Assembly: GCA_013398295.1 (NCBI GenBank) | Contig: VZSF01002935.1 | Location: forward strand, 248,001 to 312,000 | Direction: 5' to 3' | DNA: 64,000 nucleotides | Origin: Chionis minor | Lineage: Eukaryota; Chordata; Aves; Charadriiformes; Chionididae | Shown: piece after piece, positions 25,986 to 37,489 of the stretch | How the letters are laid out: the number at the start of each line of letters is the position of its first letter | How positions within the stretch are numbered: position 1 is the first letter of the stretch | Notes under the pieces: generated by a model | What the model saw: the letters and a program-made list of their open reading frames with translations, nothing else | Told to the model about the DNA's origin: nothing | Databases searched by the model: none | Translations under genes and position numbers: made by a program

Positions 25986-26234
25986 ACCAAAAAAAGGACA
26001 TTAATAATCTAGATGAAAGTCCCCAATATAGTATCTGAAAGTTCACTGTTCACTGCTGCTCCAGATAGCTGGGATTCATTTCTTGTTCACTGTTTCTTAT
26101 ATTCTTGTAGAGCCAGGGGCCATGACTGATGCTCAAGCCGATTGTTACCTCAAAATGCCTTTGAAACATCAGTTATTATTCATGTCTTCAGCGCACTCAG
26201 CAGCCTGATTAACAAGGTACATCTAATTCAGTGT

Positions 26235-26330
26235 AACTGTGTAGCCCATTGACTTGCATAGAGCCGACAACGTGCTTGAATTGCAGACTTGTTTAAGTAA
26301 GTTTAAGTAAGAACTGCAGCCTTAACTAGG
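26235..26330. repeat. possible ancient sauropsid repeat remnant
   Basis: CCCATTGACTTGCATAGAGC (26247-26266) followed by GTAAGAACTGCAG (26307-26319) resembles a motif pair common in old repeats of birds, turtles and crocodilians: a CCATTGACTTCAATGG core and then AGTAAGGACTGCAGG. The family name is not known to me. A 10-bp tandem duplication (GTTTAAGTAA at 26291-26310) lies inside it. Confidence 0.3.
26291..26310 (+). repeat. perfect 10-bp tandem duplication
   Basis: GTTTAAGTAA occurs at 26291-26300 and again at 26301-26310. Confidence 0.92.
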
Positions 26331-26392
26331 AAGTATGTGCTAAAAGTACGCGGATCATGTCCATTCAAGGTTCAGGGGTACCGTACAGGAAA

Positions 26393-26429
26393 GTCTGGAG
26401 TTAGTTCAGGGTCTGGAAGTTAGTTCAGG
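26393..26429 (+). repeat. 18/19-bp tandem duplication
   Basis: GTCTGGAGTTAGTTCAGG (26393-26410) is followed directly by GTCTGGAAGTTAGTTCAGG (26411-26429). The copies differ by one inserted base. Confidence 0.9.
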
Positions 26430-26876
26430 TTCTGCAGTGAAAATAAGGATTCATACTTTCAGGGTGAATCTTGCCTCTGGTGTTTGTTATCTTTGCAGAA
26501 CATCCTGTATGTTTGAAAGCATAGAAAAAAGGTCATCTACCACATATTTCTGATACAGCAGGCAGATGGAAGTTGCCATTTATTGATGTGACCATGTTCA
26601 GCTACTGTTTCCCAGACCCTTGTTGTTTGGGGGACATTTTGTTTAGCATCAGTTACCAGAAAGATCTAGTTTTAAAATACTGCAGGATGTGCCGTCAATT
26701 TCCTCTGCAGCTTCTACATTGCATTTCCACTGATAATTGAGGCTAGAGCACATCAATCATACAGAATGATAATTTGGTCCTCTGTGATTTTAATTCTGGT
26801 CCAGGAACCTGTTTAGCAATAAGCGCCGTTGGTCATGCTGTTGTGTGTCTCATGCCATTGAGGCATCTTCCTGCAG

Positions 26877-26977
26877 AGTAGAGGTAGCAAGGAGTAGGTC
26901 TTTGTGGGACTGTGATGATCCCTGGTGGGATTTCACCCAAAGTAAATGTTTTTGTTTCTTGCTGGAAAGTTCTGCAG
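26877..26977 (+). other. candidate 101-bp exon with consensus donor
   Basis: Bounded on the left by GGCATCTTCCTGCAG (AG at 26875-26876) and on the right by the textbook donor CAG|GTAAGT (GT at 26978-26979). One frame is open through the whole segment and encodes a Trp- and Cys-containing peptide (LWDCDDPWWDF in the middle) that I do not recognise. It could be an exon of a non-coding RNA, a coding exon, or a decoy. The donor is the best match to consensus in this part of the window. Confidence 0.22.
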
Positions 26978-27356
26978 GTAAGTACTTTTTGTTCTGTATG
27001 TGTCTGTCTAGTTCTTGTATTTTTCTCTTCTCTTAATCCTTCATATCCTCAGTTATTGCAGAGAAGATAATTTTATTCATGTGGGTGAATGCCATTGGAG
27101 TGATGTGTTGAAAGCATGATTTGAGAGGAAGTTGCTCACTGTAGTTTGTGGAAGAATGATTTGAAAGGTTAAAAAAAAAAAAGATTTACAACTAATCAGC
27201 ACAGCTCCATAGATCACTGAAGTGCTGCTTTGTTTGTCTGAGCTGATAGTCAGATGTCTGCAGCTAACTTACTCTTTCACGATAGTTAAATGTTATGATT
27301 TGAAACACACAGCAGATCTTATTGCTGACAGGGTACAGCTGTTTTCAAGAGATTGT

Positions 27357-27381
27357 GTTAATATAGTGACACTATATTAAC
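27357..27381. repeat. perfect 25-bp palindrome
   Basis: The arm GTTAATATAGTG (27357-27368) and its exact reverse complement CACTATATTAAC (27370-27381) flank a single A at 27369. A further partial copy of the arm (TATATTAA) follows at once. It could form a cruciform or hairpin. Confidence 0.95.
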
Positions 27382-27614
27382 TATATTAAAAGAGAGACTG
27401 GTTTAGAGCTATCTGGCCAATAGCGGCATCATTTCATGGAGCCTTCATGAGCTCCTCTCCTGGAATAGTCTGCATTCCTTGAGATCAAATGACAATGTAG
27501 GATCTTCAGTCCATGCCTTCTCTGAGACACATCACATTACCCATTCCTCCTTGTGTTGTACAGCCACCTTAGTGCAAACTGTCATTGGAACACAAAGCAG
27601 CAAGTGGTCACCGG

Positions 27615-28113
27615 AATATAAGAAGGACATGCACCTGCTGGAGCAAGCCCAGAGGAGGGCCACGAAGATGACAAGAGGGCTGGAGCACGTCTCCTATGAA
27701 GACGGGCTGAGACAGCTGGGGTGGTTCAGCCTGGAGAAGAGAAGCTTCCAGGGAGACTTCATAGTGTCCTTCGGGGTATCTGAAAGGGACCTACAAGAAA
27801 GATGGATAGCGACTTTGGACAAGGGCGTGTACTGGTAGGATGAGGAGTAATGGCTTCAAACTGGAAGAGGAGAGATTTAGATTAGATCTCAGGAAGAAAT
27901 TTTACACTCTGAGGGTGGTGAAGCACCAGAACAGGTTTCCTAGGGAAGTTGTGGAGGCCCCGTCCCTGGAAGTGTTCAAGGCCAGGTTGGATGAGGTTTG
28001 AGCAACCTGGTCTAGCGGGAGGTGTCCTTGCCCAGGGCTGGGGGGTTGGAACTAGATGGTCTTTAAGGTAACTTCCAGCCTAAACCATTTTATGTTTCTA
28101 TGATTCTATGAAT
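27615..28113 (+). mobile_element. CR1 3' fragment, plus strand
   Basis: A 5'-truncated CR1 of about 500 bp. It starts inside ORF2 (KKDMHLLEQAQRRATKM near 27622) and shows a frameshift at about 27775 that breaks the frame. It then runs through RFRLDLRKKFY-type sequence and the 3' UTR to three octamer-like units at 28087-28113. It shares base changes with the 3' part of the CR1 at 2206-4383, notably CACCAGAACAGGTTTCCTAG and AAATTTTACACT, so the two copies come from the same source subfamily. It carries a short deletion (GGATGAGGTTTGAGC in place of GGATGGGGCTTTGAGC). Confidence 0.95.
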
Positions 28114-31100
28114 TCATGCTGCCATTCAGCAAGTTGTAAAAATTAGTTTGAGTACTTCTGCTGTGATGGCAAGGGAGTTTACATGTCATCTCATGAAAGC
28201 CCAGAGGCTTCTCTATTAGTGTTGTGTATTTCCACATCTGTCCTCAGTAAGGCAGCTCAGCAAATTGCTGGGCCAAATTCAAGTGAGGGTGCTTAGGCAG
28301 TCTGAAGTGTGTCAGCAGTTGGGTCACTCCCTGGAGATTCAAGGGCAGTTTTTGGTTTGAGAGTTCATAGTCACAATGGCTCTCCAGAAACATTTTTGAG
28401 AAGAACAAGTCTTTGCTCCAAAAGCAGTATTTGGCACTCTGCCTGTGGTCTTTTACAGGGACAGATGTACAATGTTAGAGCTACGCTTATATTCCCAATG
28501 GCCATAAATCCCTGAGAAGAATATGCTGATATAATGGAAACACTGCAGATTTCATAGAATACGAATATGAACTATATATAACACATACATATATATACTT
28601 ACAAAGAGAGAGATTAATACAATGTTCATTAATAGTTAACACTAATATGCAAATAATAGAACACCTATAAAGTAGAACTCTTGATTCTCTGAACATTCTT
28701 GTGAATATCTGTTAATTTTAGATATGTTTCAAAAGAGTCTATAGGAGCAAGGTTCCTCCAGTGCTAATTCAAGTCTATTTTTAGTAGAACAGTTGAAGAA
28801 TTTCCTGCAGCTGAAAAGGACCTAAAATTTTTACAATACACATTTGAGGGCCTATGTGTGAGTTATACAAAAGTGTCTGGGTGATTTTGGATTATAGATT
28901 CCTTTAAAGTCACTGGGAATTTTTCTCCTAAAATGCTTTTGCACTTTCCACAATTCTGCCATAAATCCCTAACTCTATGTTTGAAATTGAGCTGTAATAT
29001 ATACTTTGCAAAAATGACATTATGATGTCCACATTTACTTTCTCTTGAATCTACTTACTGCGTGTGTTTAAAGATGTCTTTTTTAATTGCTGGTCCTGGA
29101 AGATCATACAGAAATCTGAAAATCAGCAAGTTTGTTTTGGCTCAGTTCCCACTACAAAAGTACAGTCAGAATGTAACGGTTTTCTTGATGTGCACAGCCA
29201 AGTATGGTAGGATCAACCATATGGAATAGCTCCCGTGTCTCTGTATAAGATACAGCAATGGAGAGATATGATAGAGGTCAGCAGAATTGTGAGAGAAGAA
29301 CCATTCATGAAGCTAAAATCTTAAAACAGACAAAAGTGTCCTTTTCACATATTAGTATAACTAACCATCAGACTCAGTATACAAAATTTTGTGTTCCAAG
29401 GAAAAGGAAATGTTTGATTCCCAATGCAATGCATAAGCCTTATTTATATCATTATTTGATAAGATCTTAAGGAGGCCTCACTCCTTTTGGCTTCCTATAT
29501 ATCAGTCTGGACAGGTGCACATGTACATTTGCTGTGAGTGTGCAGTGAGTCCAAAGCTTCTGCATATACCTGACCTACTGTCTACCTACTGAATAGAGGT
29601 CAAGCCCATATAAGATATGTCAAACATGTTCCTGATGTGTCACAGGTGCAGAATGATCTTGCTACACACCCAGTAAGTTCGGCCTACCTGGGATGCACTG
29701 ACCTTACTGCCTCTGCATGCGTGGACTTGACCTGAGCATCTGCAGCTGCCATCTGCCAGAGAGTCTGAGCTGCCAGACAACTATTGGGCTGACCACTTAG
29801 CCATTTAAAACCAAGACAAGTGCATGAAACTCACGTTCGCCCTAGAGAGAGCAGCAGGAAAACAAAGATCATCGTTGGTCCCATGTTCTGACATTTCTGA
29901 AGCAGTCATGGCAGGCCTCTCATCTTCCTTCTTTCACCTAGCAACCTTGTTTGAAATAAACAGCATTTTCAGTGAACACAGGGCTTGCTAAGGCATAGTC
30001 CTTAGATGTCGAAATTATTACTACGGACTCCTCAGTTTTATTTCTCATTGGGAAATTACAACTTTCTTCTTCACCTCTCAGGCTTCTAGTGAAGCTTTTT
30101 TGATGTTTATAAAGTGCTGGGTATGTAACTGGCAGAGCAAAGGTCAAAATACTTTATCAACACTGGTCAAAAGGTAGCTTAGAGGAGCACTTTGTAGGTT
30201 TCTATTGTGACCTTGAGAAGCACAGGAAGGATCCAAACTACCGTGCATCCTAGGTAGCTGGGACATAACAGTTGTCTTTGTGATTCTGTTCTTAACTCCT
30301 GAAACAATTTTCCTTGCTATTGTGTAGGGACTGAAAATAGGAGGAAACTCATTCTTTCAGTCCCAGTGAAGTGAAGAACGTTGAAGCTGAAAGTTTTTGA
30401 GTGAAGAACACTGATGTCACTTTCAACACTTCCTAGATGAGTTGGAACAATCTCCTATCCAAGGACCATGAGGTTTGCTGATCATAATTCCCTTTTTTCA
30501 GAGACTTTAGATGAGCATCTCCACCCTAGCAGCTTGTACAGGTTGGAAAGGCATGATGATTTCTATCCCAAAGCACTAGGACCATACTGTGCCAGCCTTT
30601 CAGTCCTTAACGAGCATGCGTTTAACTCATTCAGGACAGCTGTTCAGTATATTTAAGGCAAGTCTCCCATAGACTACTGTACTTTACACTTGTGTAGGAA
30701 ATGTCTAAAAAATTGTGATTGACAAATGCCTACTTTGAATGAAGTCTAGCCATCACAGGTCATTGCAATTTATTTTGAAACAGGCATGTCTTTCCCCGCC
30801 TAGAAAATCAGGAATATCTGACAGCCATATTCATCCGCCACACAGACTCGTTTAACTTGAATGTGAGCTCTCTAACTTGAATTAATACTATTCCATGTCG
30901 TTACGCAAGGAAGGTCACTTTTCTAGTCATTTGTGCAATCGCTGAAGTTGTCAGCTTCTCCTGCGTATAAGCTGTACTATGCCTTAGTACATATGTATTC
31001 TACTCTACAGTGGTTTTCATTGAGAAGATGGAAATAACACGAGATGTTAGCGTTTCTCCTTGGTTTGTGAACTTTAGGCAGTTCTCTTTTTTTTTCCACT

Positions 31101-34100
31101 AGACTCTATAATTGATTTATATATTCCTATTTCTTCATATCCAGACACAGAGCTTATGAATGGCTATACAGAAGGTAGGTGCACTCTGTATGTTTCTCCT
31201 TCCAGGCAAAAGATTTCCTTCTGACCTCTCAGTCATACCCAAACAGAGTTTAAATTTTGCCTGTGGAGTACATCTGCATGGAACTTTAGGTGCGTAATCT
31301 GCCTGGCATTCGGTCATCTTATGTTTTAAAACACTTGGCTTTTAACATTTTGGCTCAGAGGGAGGGATTTTGATCCCTACACATTTTATAACAGACTTCA
31401 AATACGGTCTAGGGAAAATTAAAATGTTACCCATATACGGAAGAAAGTTGTCAATCTCAGAGCATGTTCTAGATGGCTGCTTTGCAATGTCCAGGGAAAA
31501 GAGCTGGGAGTAGCTGGTTTTATAGCTAAAGTGAAAAATGTGGGTTTGTAATATGAACAGCCCACTGAAAACATGATCAAATATTCCCTTCGAAGATATT
31601 ACATTTTAGTTTATTTCCCATTGCCTAACACCCGGCATTTAGATAATGATGGCTGTCTTATAGGAAACTAGTTGGACAGATCAAACTTAAATTGAAAATG
31701 TTCAATAGGAAATCAAGTAGCATAATTTAATACTGTGCATGGTGCATTTTTGCTGTCTTGAATATTCCAAGTTAAATGAACAAAATTTTTGAATATTTTC
31801 TTGTAAACAGAACCTTTTTACAACCTATTCTCAGTTGTTTAACTTAGTTTGCAACGAATTAAAAGATGATCACTTTTACTTACACAAATTATGGATGTAA
31901 CGGACACCAACCCATAAGTGGTGTGATTGACTTCCTGGGTCAACCTAGAATAGAAAGGTCCTTTTGAATTGGAGTGTTAACACAAAAAAATTGAAGCGTT
32001 AATCTGAATTATGTGTAGGAAGGAAGAGTCTGTCTGAATGTTGGAACACATTTGAACATATCAGCTTCTGATAATGCTTGTTGTGTCATGCTACCTGTAT
32101 GAACTGCAATGTTCACTTCTTTTTTTTCCCCCACTATTATTGCTGTTTGGTGGTCTATCAGATTTTACTTACGCACCAAGTAATACTTTGTTGACTTCTT
32201 TCTTTCTCAAGAATAAACAAAAAAACTCCAGCAGTCCAGAGTTCCCAGCTGTATAAAGACTGTTAGATGTCTTTATTCATAGAAATTGTTGAATATTAAT
32301 TATTACATCTAGATTTTTTGCTACAAAAAGTACAGTCTTTGTAGCTGAGCTTTAGATCAGAAACAGTCTCTACTGAATTTATACTTAAAATGATGTTTTT
32401 TTCTTAATGGAGATGTTAGTGCATCAGCTGTGCAAGCAATATATGACATTGATCAGAAGAAAAGTTTAGTAACAATATAGTGTTATTGTGGAACAAATTG
32501 AAGTTGTTATCCTTATAGGTTTTCAAATAACACACACTAGGAGTACTGCTTTTTAATCTATTTGTCGATTTTAATGTTTGTACTGTGCCCATCAGAACAG
32601 TGTAAAAAGTGTCTCCAGGGTACCTAAGTGCCTAAAAGCATTTAAGATCCAAACTCAGGAAATGAAAGACCAAACCCCCCCACTGTGACGGAGCCACTTA
32701 TTTTGGTATGATTTTCTCCAGAAACTACCTGCAATGTGAATAATAAGCCTATGAAAATCAAGGTATTGACACTTCTCAAATACGCTGCAGAAGAGATTTA
32801 TTTTGTCTTTTTAAAAGGACCAGCATGTTCTGACTGTCCCCTGGACCTGGCAGCCTGAGCAAGGCAGGGGCTCACACAGGGTAGGACAGGAGGCACCATC
32901 CAGAAAGCATTTTTGATCAAAGGGGTGAATTCCTGTGTTAACTTTTAACTTTTCACTCCACCTCTCCTAAAAGATTGGCTAATCCTGCACATTCTTAAAA
33001 CTGAAGTATTTATTATAGAGACCAGCGGTAATATTTTCGAGGTGAGAAGCAATGGAAATTTCATGCGGTTGCCATTTTGCATACATATTCAGCCAATAAT
33101 AAATATGAGCTATTCATCATATAAAACAAATTTAATAAAAATCCTCCACCTTCTTTCATTGCAACCAATAATTAACAGCTTCCATCATCTAACATTAGTC
33201 GTTACTGAGTGATCAACACTTACTACTGTCTGTTATAATGATATTTACTTAGTGTTGGTAAACATTAGATTTCATAGATTTTATTCAGTTGCATCTTGGA
33301 TGAATCTGGCAGAAAATACTGCAACAAATAAAATCTGGGCTTTCATAAGTTGTGGATGTTGCATCCAAAACTTCTCATTATACCTGGCAGTAACTTGGCA
33401 TAACATAACCAAGGAAGGCTTTATTGTAGCATTAGGCAAGCTCAGAAATAGTTTGTGGCAAGATGGTTTAGAACTGTTGTCTGGGTGAGAGCAAGAAATA
33501 TATGAATCCCTTACAGGGGTGGACAAAACAGAAAACAATAAACACACAATCTTTCTTTTAAGATCAAACTAGAAAAACATTAAATGTATAATAAGTATTA
33601 AAACCCTGCAACAATAAAGCTTAAACACTTTGAAGTTATTCACTCGTGTTATGTTTGCTTGTTCTTTATGTCATGATTAAAGCAACTAAATACTGTCTGT
33701 GAAAATGTTGTTTTAAGAACACTAGTTCATTCTTAAAATCTTCTTCTCCTCATTATGAAATACCTTGAATAATTTTCAGATCATATTTTTTAAAAAAGCC
33801 CAAAACATTAGCACATACTTCTCTGTAGTCTTAGCACTTACCACTATAAAAAAATACTTATACAGACATTGCAATACAATCTCCTTATTGTATTTCATGT
33901 TTCATGTGAAGAAACTCTCTTGTGAACATCTTCGTCTTATTTCTGGGGTGCCTGATATTATTGCTGATCTCTGGGACATTTTGTTGCTGACCATACTTCT
34001 TATCAGATTTTAGCCAATCCATCTCACTACTCTGGGCACTCAGACAGGAGGTGCTTGCAGTACACAAGCAACAGGAGAATATAGGCATATGTTTATTTAA

Positions 34101-34779
34101 AAATGTGGACACATCATATCAGGAAGTCATGCTCTCCAAAGTGCTTAATGACTGTATACACTGGAACATCATGGTATGATTTATTATTGGGGTATGATTC
34201 AATGAGTTACTTAATGACTTAGAGACAGGGGCTGTAGTCCTTAATAAAAAACCCTCTGATTTAATTAATGGAAGTCTTTCTCAGTCTGGGACCATAACAT
34301 TTATACCTGTGAAAATGGGAAAGAGAATTATTTCATTGTTTTCAACCTTTGTACTCAGAAGGGAGAGAGGTAATTGAACCTATATTCCTTTTGCAAACCT
34401 TCAGCAAAAAGCAAATCAGATCATGAAAGATGTTTAGTCATTACCTGGAGGGAAAAGACAGATTCATGCGCTTTGGACAGTGAGCTTAATTCTAGTTTTC
34501 CTCTCATATGCGCTGGGTTAAATATATAACTCCGTTTTAAGAAAATGAATTTTAAGTCTGAATTTTTCTCTTTTAAAAAGCACAGAACAAATGACTGAAA
34601 GGTAGACCGTACACTTCATATATTTCCTCTAAAAATAAATGTTAGAAAACAGATAAAAGTGCAGTAAAATCGCTCCAAAACTGCCAGTTAACAGAGCAAC
34701 ATTTCCCTCTAGCGGTCACCCAAAAGCAGTTAAGGATTCCTACCATTACACACCGCAGAATGAAGAGTAAAATGTGCCG
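28114..34779. other. spacer, nothing recognised
   Basis: AT-rich sequence. A (TA)n-like patch lies at 28571-28599. Short open frames show no splice-like borders that stand out. The part around 33050-33210 is rich in ATTA/TAAT words and could be a conserved enhancer, but this cannot be judged without alignment. Confidence 0.45.
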
Positions 34780-35000
34780 TTAGCTTTCCAAGTGTACGTG
34801 CAGGTGGTCTTGCGGGGTCGCCTTTGCAAAGCCCCCGGGAGGGAAAAGGCCAGGAGCTGCCCTGGGCTCCTGCATTCGGCCCCTCCTGGCCACCCTCGGC
34901 CACCAGCGAGCCCGTGGGTGCTGTCACTTGGGCTGTGGCACGGTGGGAGCCGGGCACCTCTGGGCAGCTGCAGGAGATGTGAGCGTTGGCCAGATGGAGA
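34780..35000. other. small GC-rich island
   Basis: About 220 bp of clearly higher GC and CpG than the AT-rich flanks, with CCCCCGGGAGGG at 34831-34842 and several CpGs up to 34983. Frames are open on both strands because TA-containing words are rare here. It is too small for a typical CpG-island promoter. No TATA box or transcript start is evident. Confidence 0.5.
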
Positions 35001-35141
35001 TGTGCAGTGTTTGCACAGTAACGAAAGCACCTTCTGCCATAATTTCTGCATGTATTCACTTTCTATTTTTAATTAAAGAGATATATATCTATATAAAAAT
35101 CCATATTTGAAATAGCAGGGTTTTTTTGTTTGGTGGTTGGG

Positions 35142-35166
35142 TTTTTTTTTTTTTTTTTTTTTTTTN
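35142..35166 (+). repeat. T24 homopolymer ending in one N
   Basis: Twenty-four consecutive Ts are followed by a single ambiguous base at 35166. This is the only N in the window. The true run length is uncertain. Confidence 0.95.
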
Positions 35167-37489
35167 GTTGTGGTGTGAGTTATTGAGGAGAAACTATACC
35201 ACTTTGGAACATTTATAAAGAGAAATATCCAGTGTGCACCCAACGGGAAGGGGCAGAGACGGCCATAATCACATTATAAGAAGTACTCAGGAGACAGAGG
35301 AACCTGAAACACAAGATAGGCACCTTGAAGTCACAGGTCATGCAATGAAGCCATCTCAGCCTAACACAATCATGGTGGAAATAGCAGCAAACTCTAATTG
35401 CGATGAGTCCATATGGAACGTTTTAGAGGTGTTAAATTCCTAATTAGAGATATTCAGGCTTCAGCGTGCTGTGGTGCACAGATGTATGGCTGCTCAGAGC
35501 AAAACTGAAGGTAGGTAATGTGGGCGGTCATGATAAAAAGTAGAGTTGATTGAAAACATTTACAAATACCAGACAGACAGGTCAAGGAGGGGCTGTGCCA
35601 AAGTAGGAAGGTTTTTTGTGCGCTTTTAACTTATTTCCCTCCCAGTCCTCCATGTTATTTAGACAGCTATTGCAGTCCCAAACCTCAGGTCCTGTATAGC
35701 ATTTAGAATGGTGAGTTTTATTAATTTTTTTTTTTTCACAATAAGTTCAGCTCTGAATTTTATGCTGCAAAGATTTTTAGTGGAAATGAGATGTGCTTGT
35801 TTCTGAGAATTTTTGTTCCTGAAGGGGTAGGAAATGGTTGGAGAGAGAGAGTGGAAGAATGTTCATGTTAGCAAAGACACAGATAAATGTTCACGCATTC
35901 CTGTTCTGATGGGGAGAGGAAGAGCAGGAAAGAGATTAAAGGAGTGGAGGAGCAGAGAGGAGGAGGAGGAGGAAGGAGATAAAAGGAGCCTGTAGAAGAT
36001 GGTGGAAAAAGGAGCAAAATGTCTCAAGCTTGGATATCTACAACGTTGTAATGAATCTGCAATATTTGGCAAATGTGCTGTGCCAGGGTTTTAGTAAAGA
36101 ATTTAAGAGCTTTTCCATCCCTCCAAAACTGATACTCAGACACACCTTCAGCTAATAAGATACATTCAGCAGCCGTGAGTAAAGGCTGAGCATATATAAC
36201 ATGACATGATGAAATGAGAAATGGCAAATGCATTACACCAGACATAGTTGTGCACATTATTTTTTTTTTTTTCAGGCTTTTGTCTATTCATGAATTAAGA
36301 GTTAGGAAAGAATTAACAAGTTAGACTGCATCCCATCTCATTGTTGTAGACCTGGGCATTGGAAATAACATGTCTGGTCACGTGGCTGGAGAAGTTAGGC
36401 AGTATCTCATGAAACTGAATCCTCCTTGGGAAGAAGCATAAGTTACATTGAAAAATTGAAAACTAAACATGATTAATTACTTGTTAAATACTTGCAGTTC
36501 TCAGATAGACAGGTCCAAGCCTCAAAAGCTGGTTCCAGATCCTGTAGGGAAGCTGATTTAGTCAATTCCAGAGCTAAGCCAGGTGGGGCCTCTGTGAAGT
36601 TCACCAGGATCCACACTTTACCGGATTTTGGGTGGATTTTGTCAGGACATAAACATATAATGTATATACAGTCTGTCATGGGAGAGAGCAGATAGCCGTA
36701 TGATTTTGTGACTCAGTGATGCATGATGACATTTTTATATACTTTCTCTTAGCCACTGTAATTAAAAGCTACTTTCTGTTAAACGCCGCTATACACTTGT
36801 TTCATAGACCATTGGCTAGTCTCAGGCTCCTAAACTGTTATTTCTCCGTCTATTCCTCTTACTCAAATATAAGACCCCATAAATCTGTCATCTCTAATGC
36901 AGTCAGAACTTGTTGCACTTAGAGGTGCATACACTTTTCCATATTTCTGAACAGCGCTACGATGAGGCTGAGGTTACGAGATTAACTGCTCATCGTCTTG
37001 ACAAGCGCTGATGCACACCTGGCCTGCTCCCTGTTAGCACTGGGAAACCTACTGTAATTTTTTGAGGGGTTAATCATGGTAGCCTGCAGTCAGTAAAGCA
37101 AAGATTTGGCTTGCAGACAGTGTCTGTGGTCTGAGTTAGTTAGTTCTCAGATATATGCCTTAGACATTTCTGGAAGTGCTGGGAATCCTGGAGTGACGGG
37201 GGGTTTTTCCCCCTTCTTTTTGCTTTTTCCTTTTGGCATTTGAATGTGTGAAGGAACTCCATTTCCTTCAGTCCTTAAATGGAGTTCACAGTTTGTCCTC
37301 AGAATTCAAGCCTGTTCAACAAAGATTGGATATCCTGACAATCTCATGAATATAGCACTGTTTTTTCAAATTATTTGAATTATAATAATAATTTGCTTGC
37401 TTCAAGATGATTATTATGAATGCATATGCCATAAATGTGAATATTTCTATACACGTGGAGGTAGTGTCTTTAAAATTCTTGTTATCTGC
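35167..37489. other. spacer with a purine-rich tract
   Basis: Nothing recognised apart from a purine-rich tract at 35909-35980 that includes (AGG)5 at about 35957-35972, and a T-run at 36260-36272. Confidence 0.5.
35909..35980 (+). repeat. purine-rich tract with (AGG)n
   Basis: Almost pure A/G sequence with several AGG units in a row. It could adopt a triplex. Low-complexity DNA. Confidence 0.8.
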
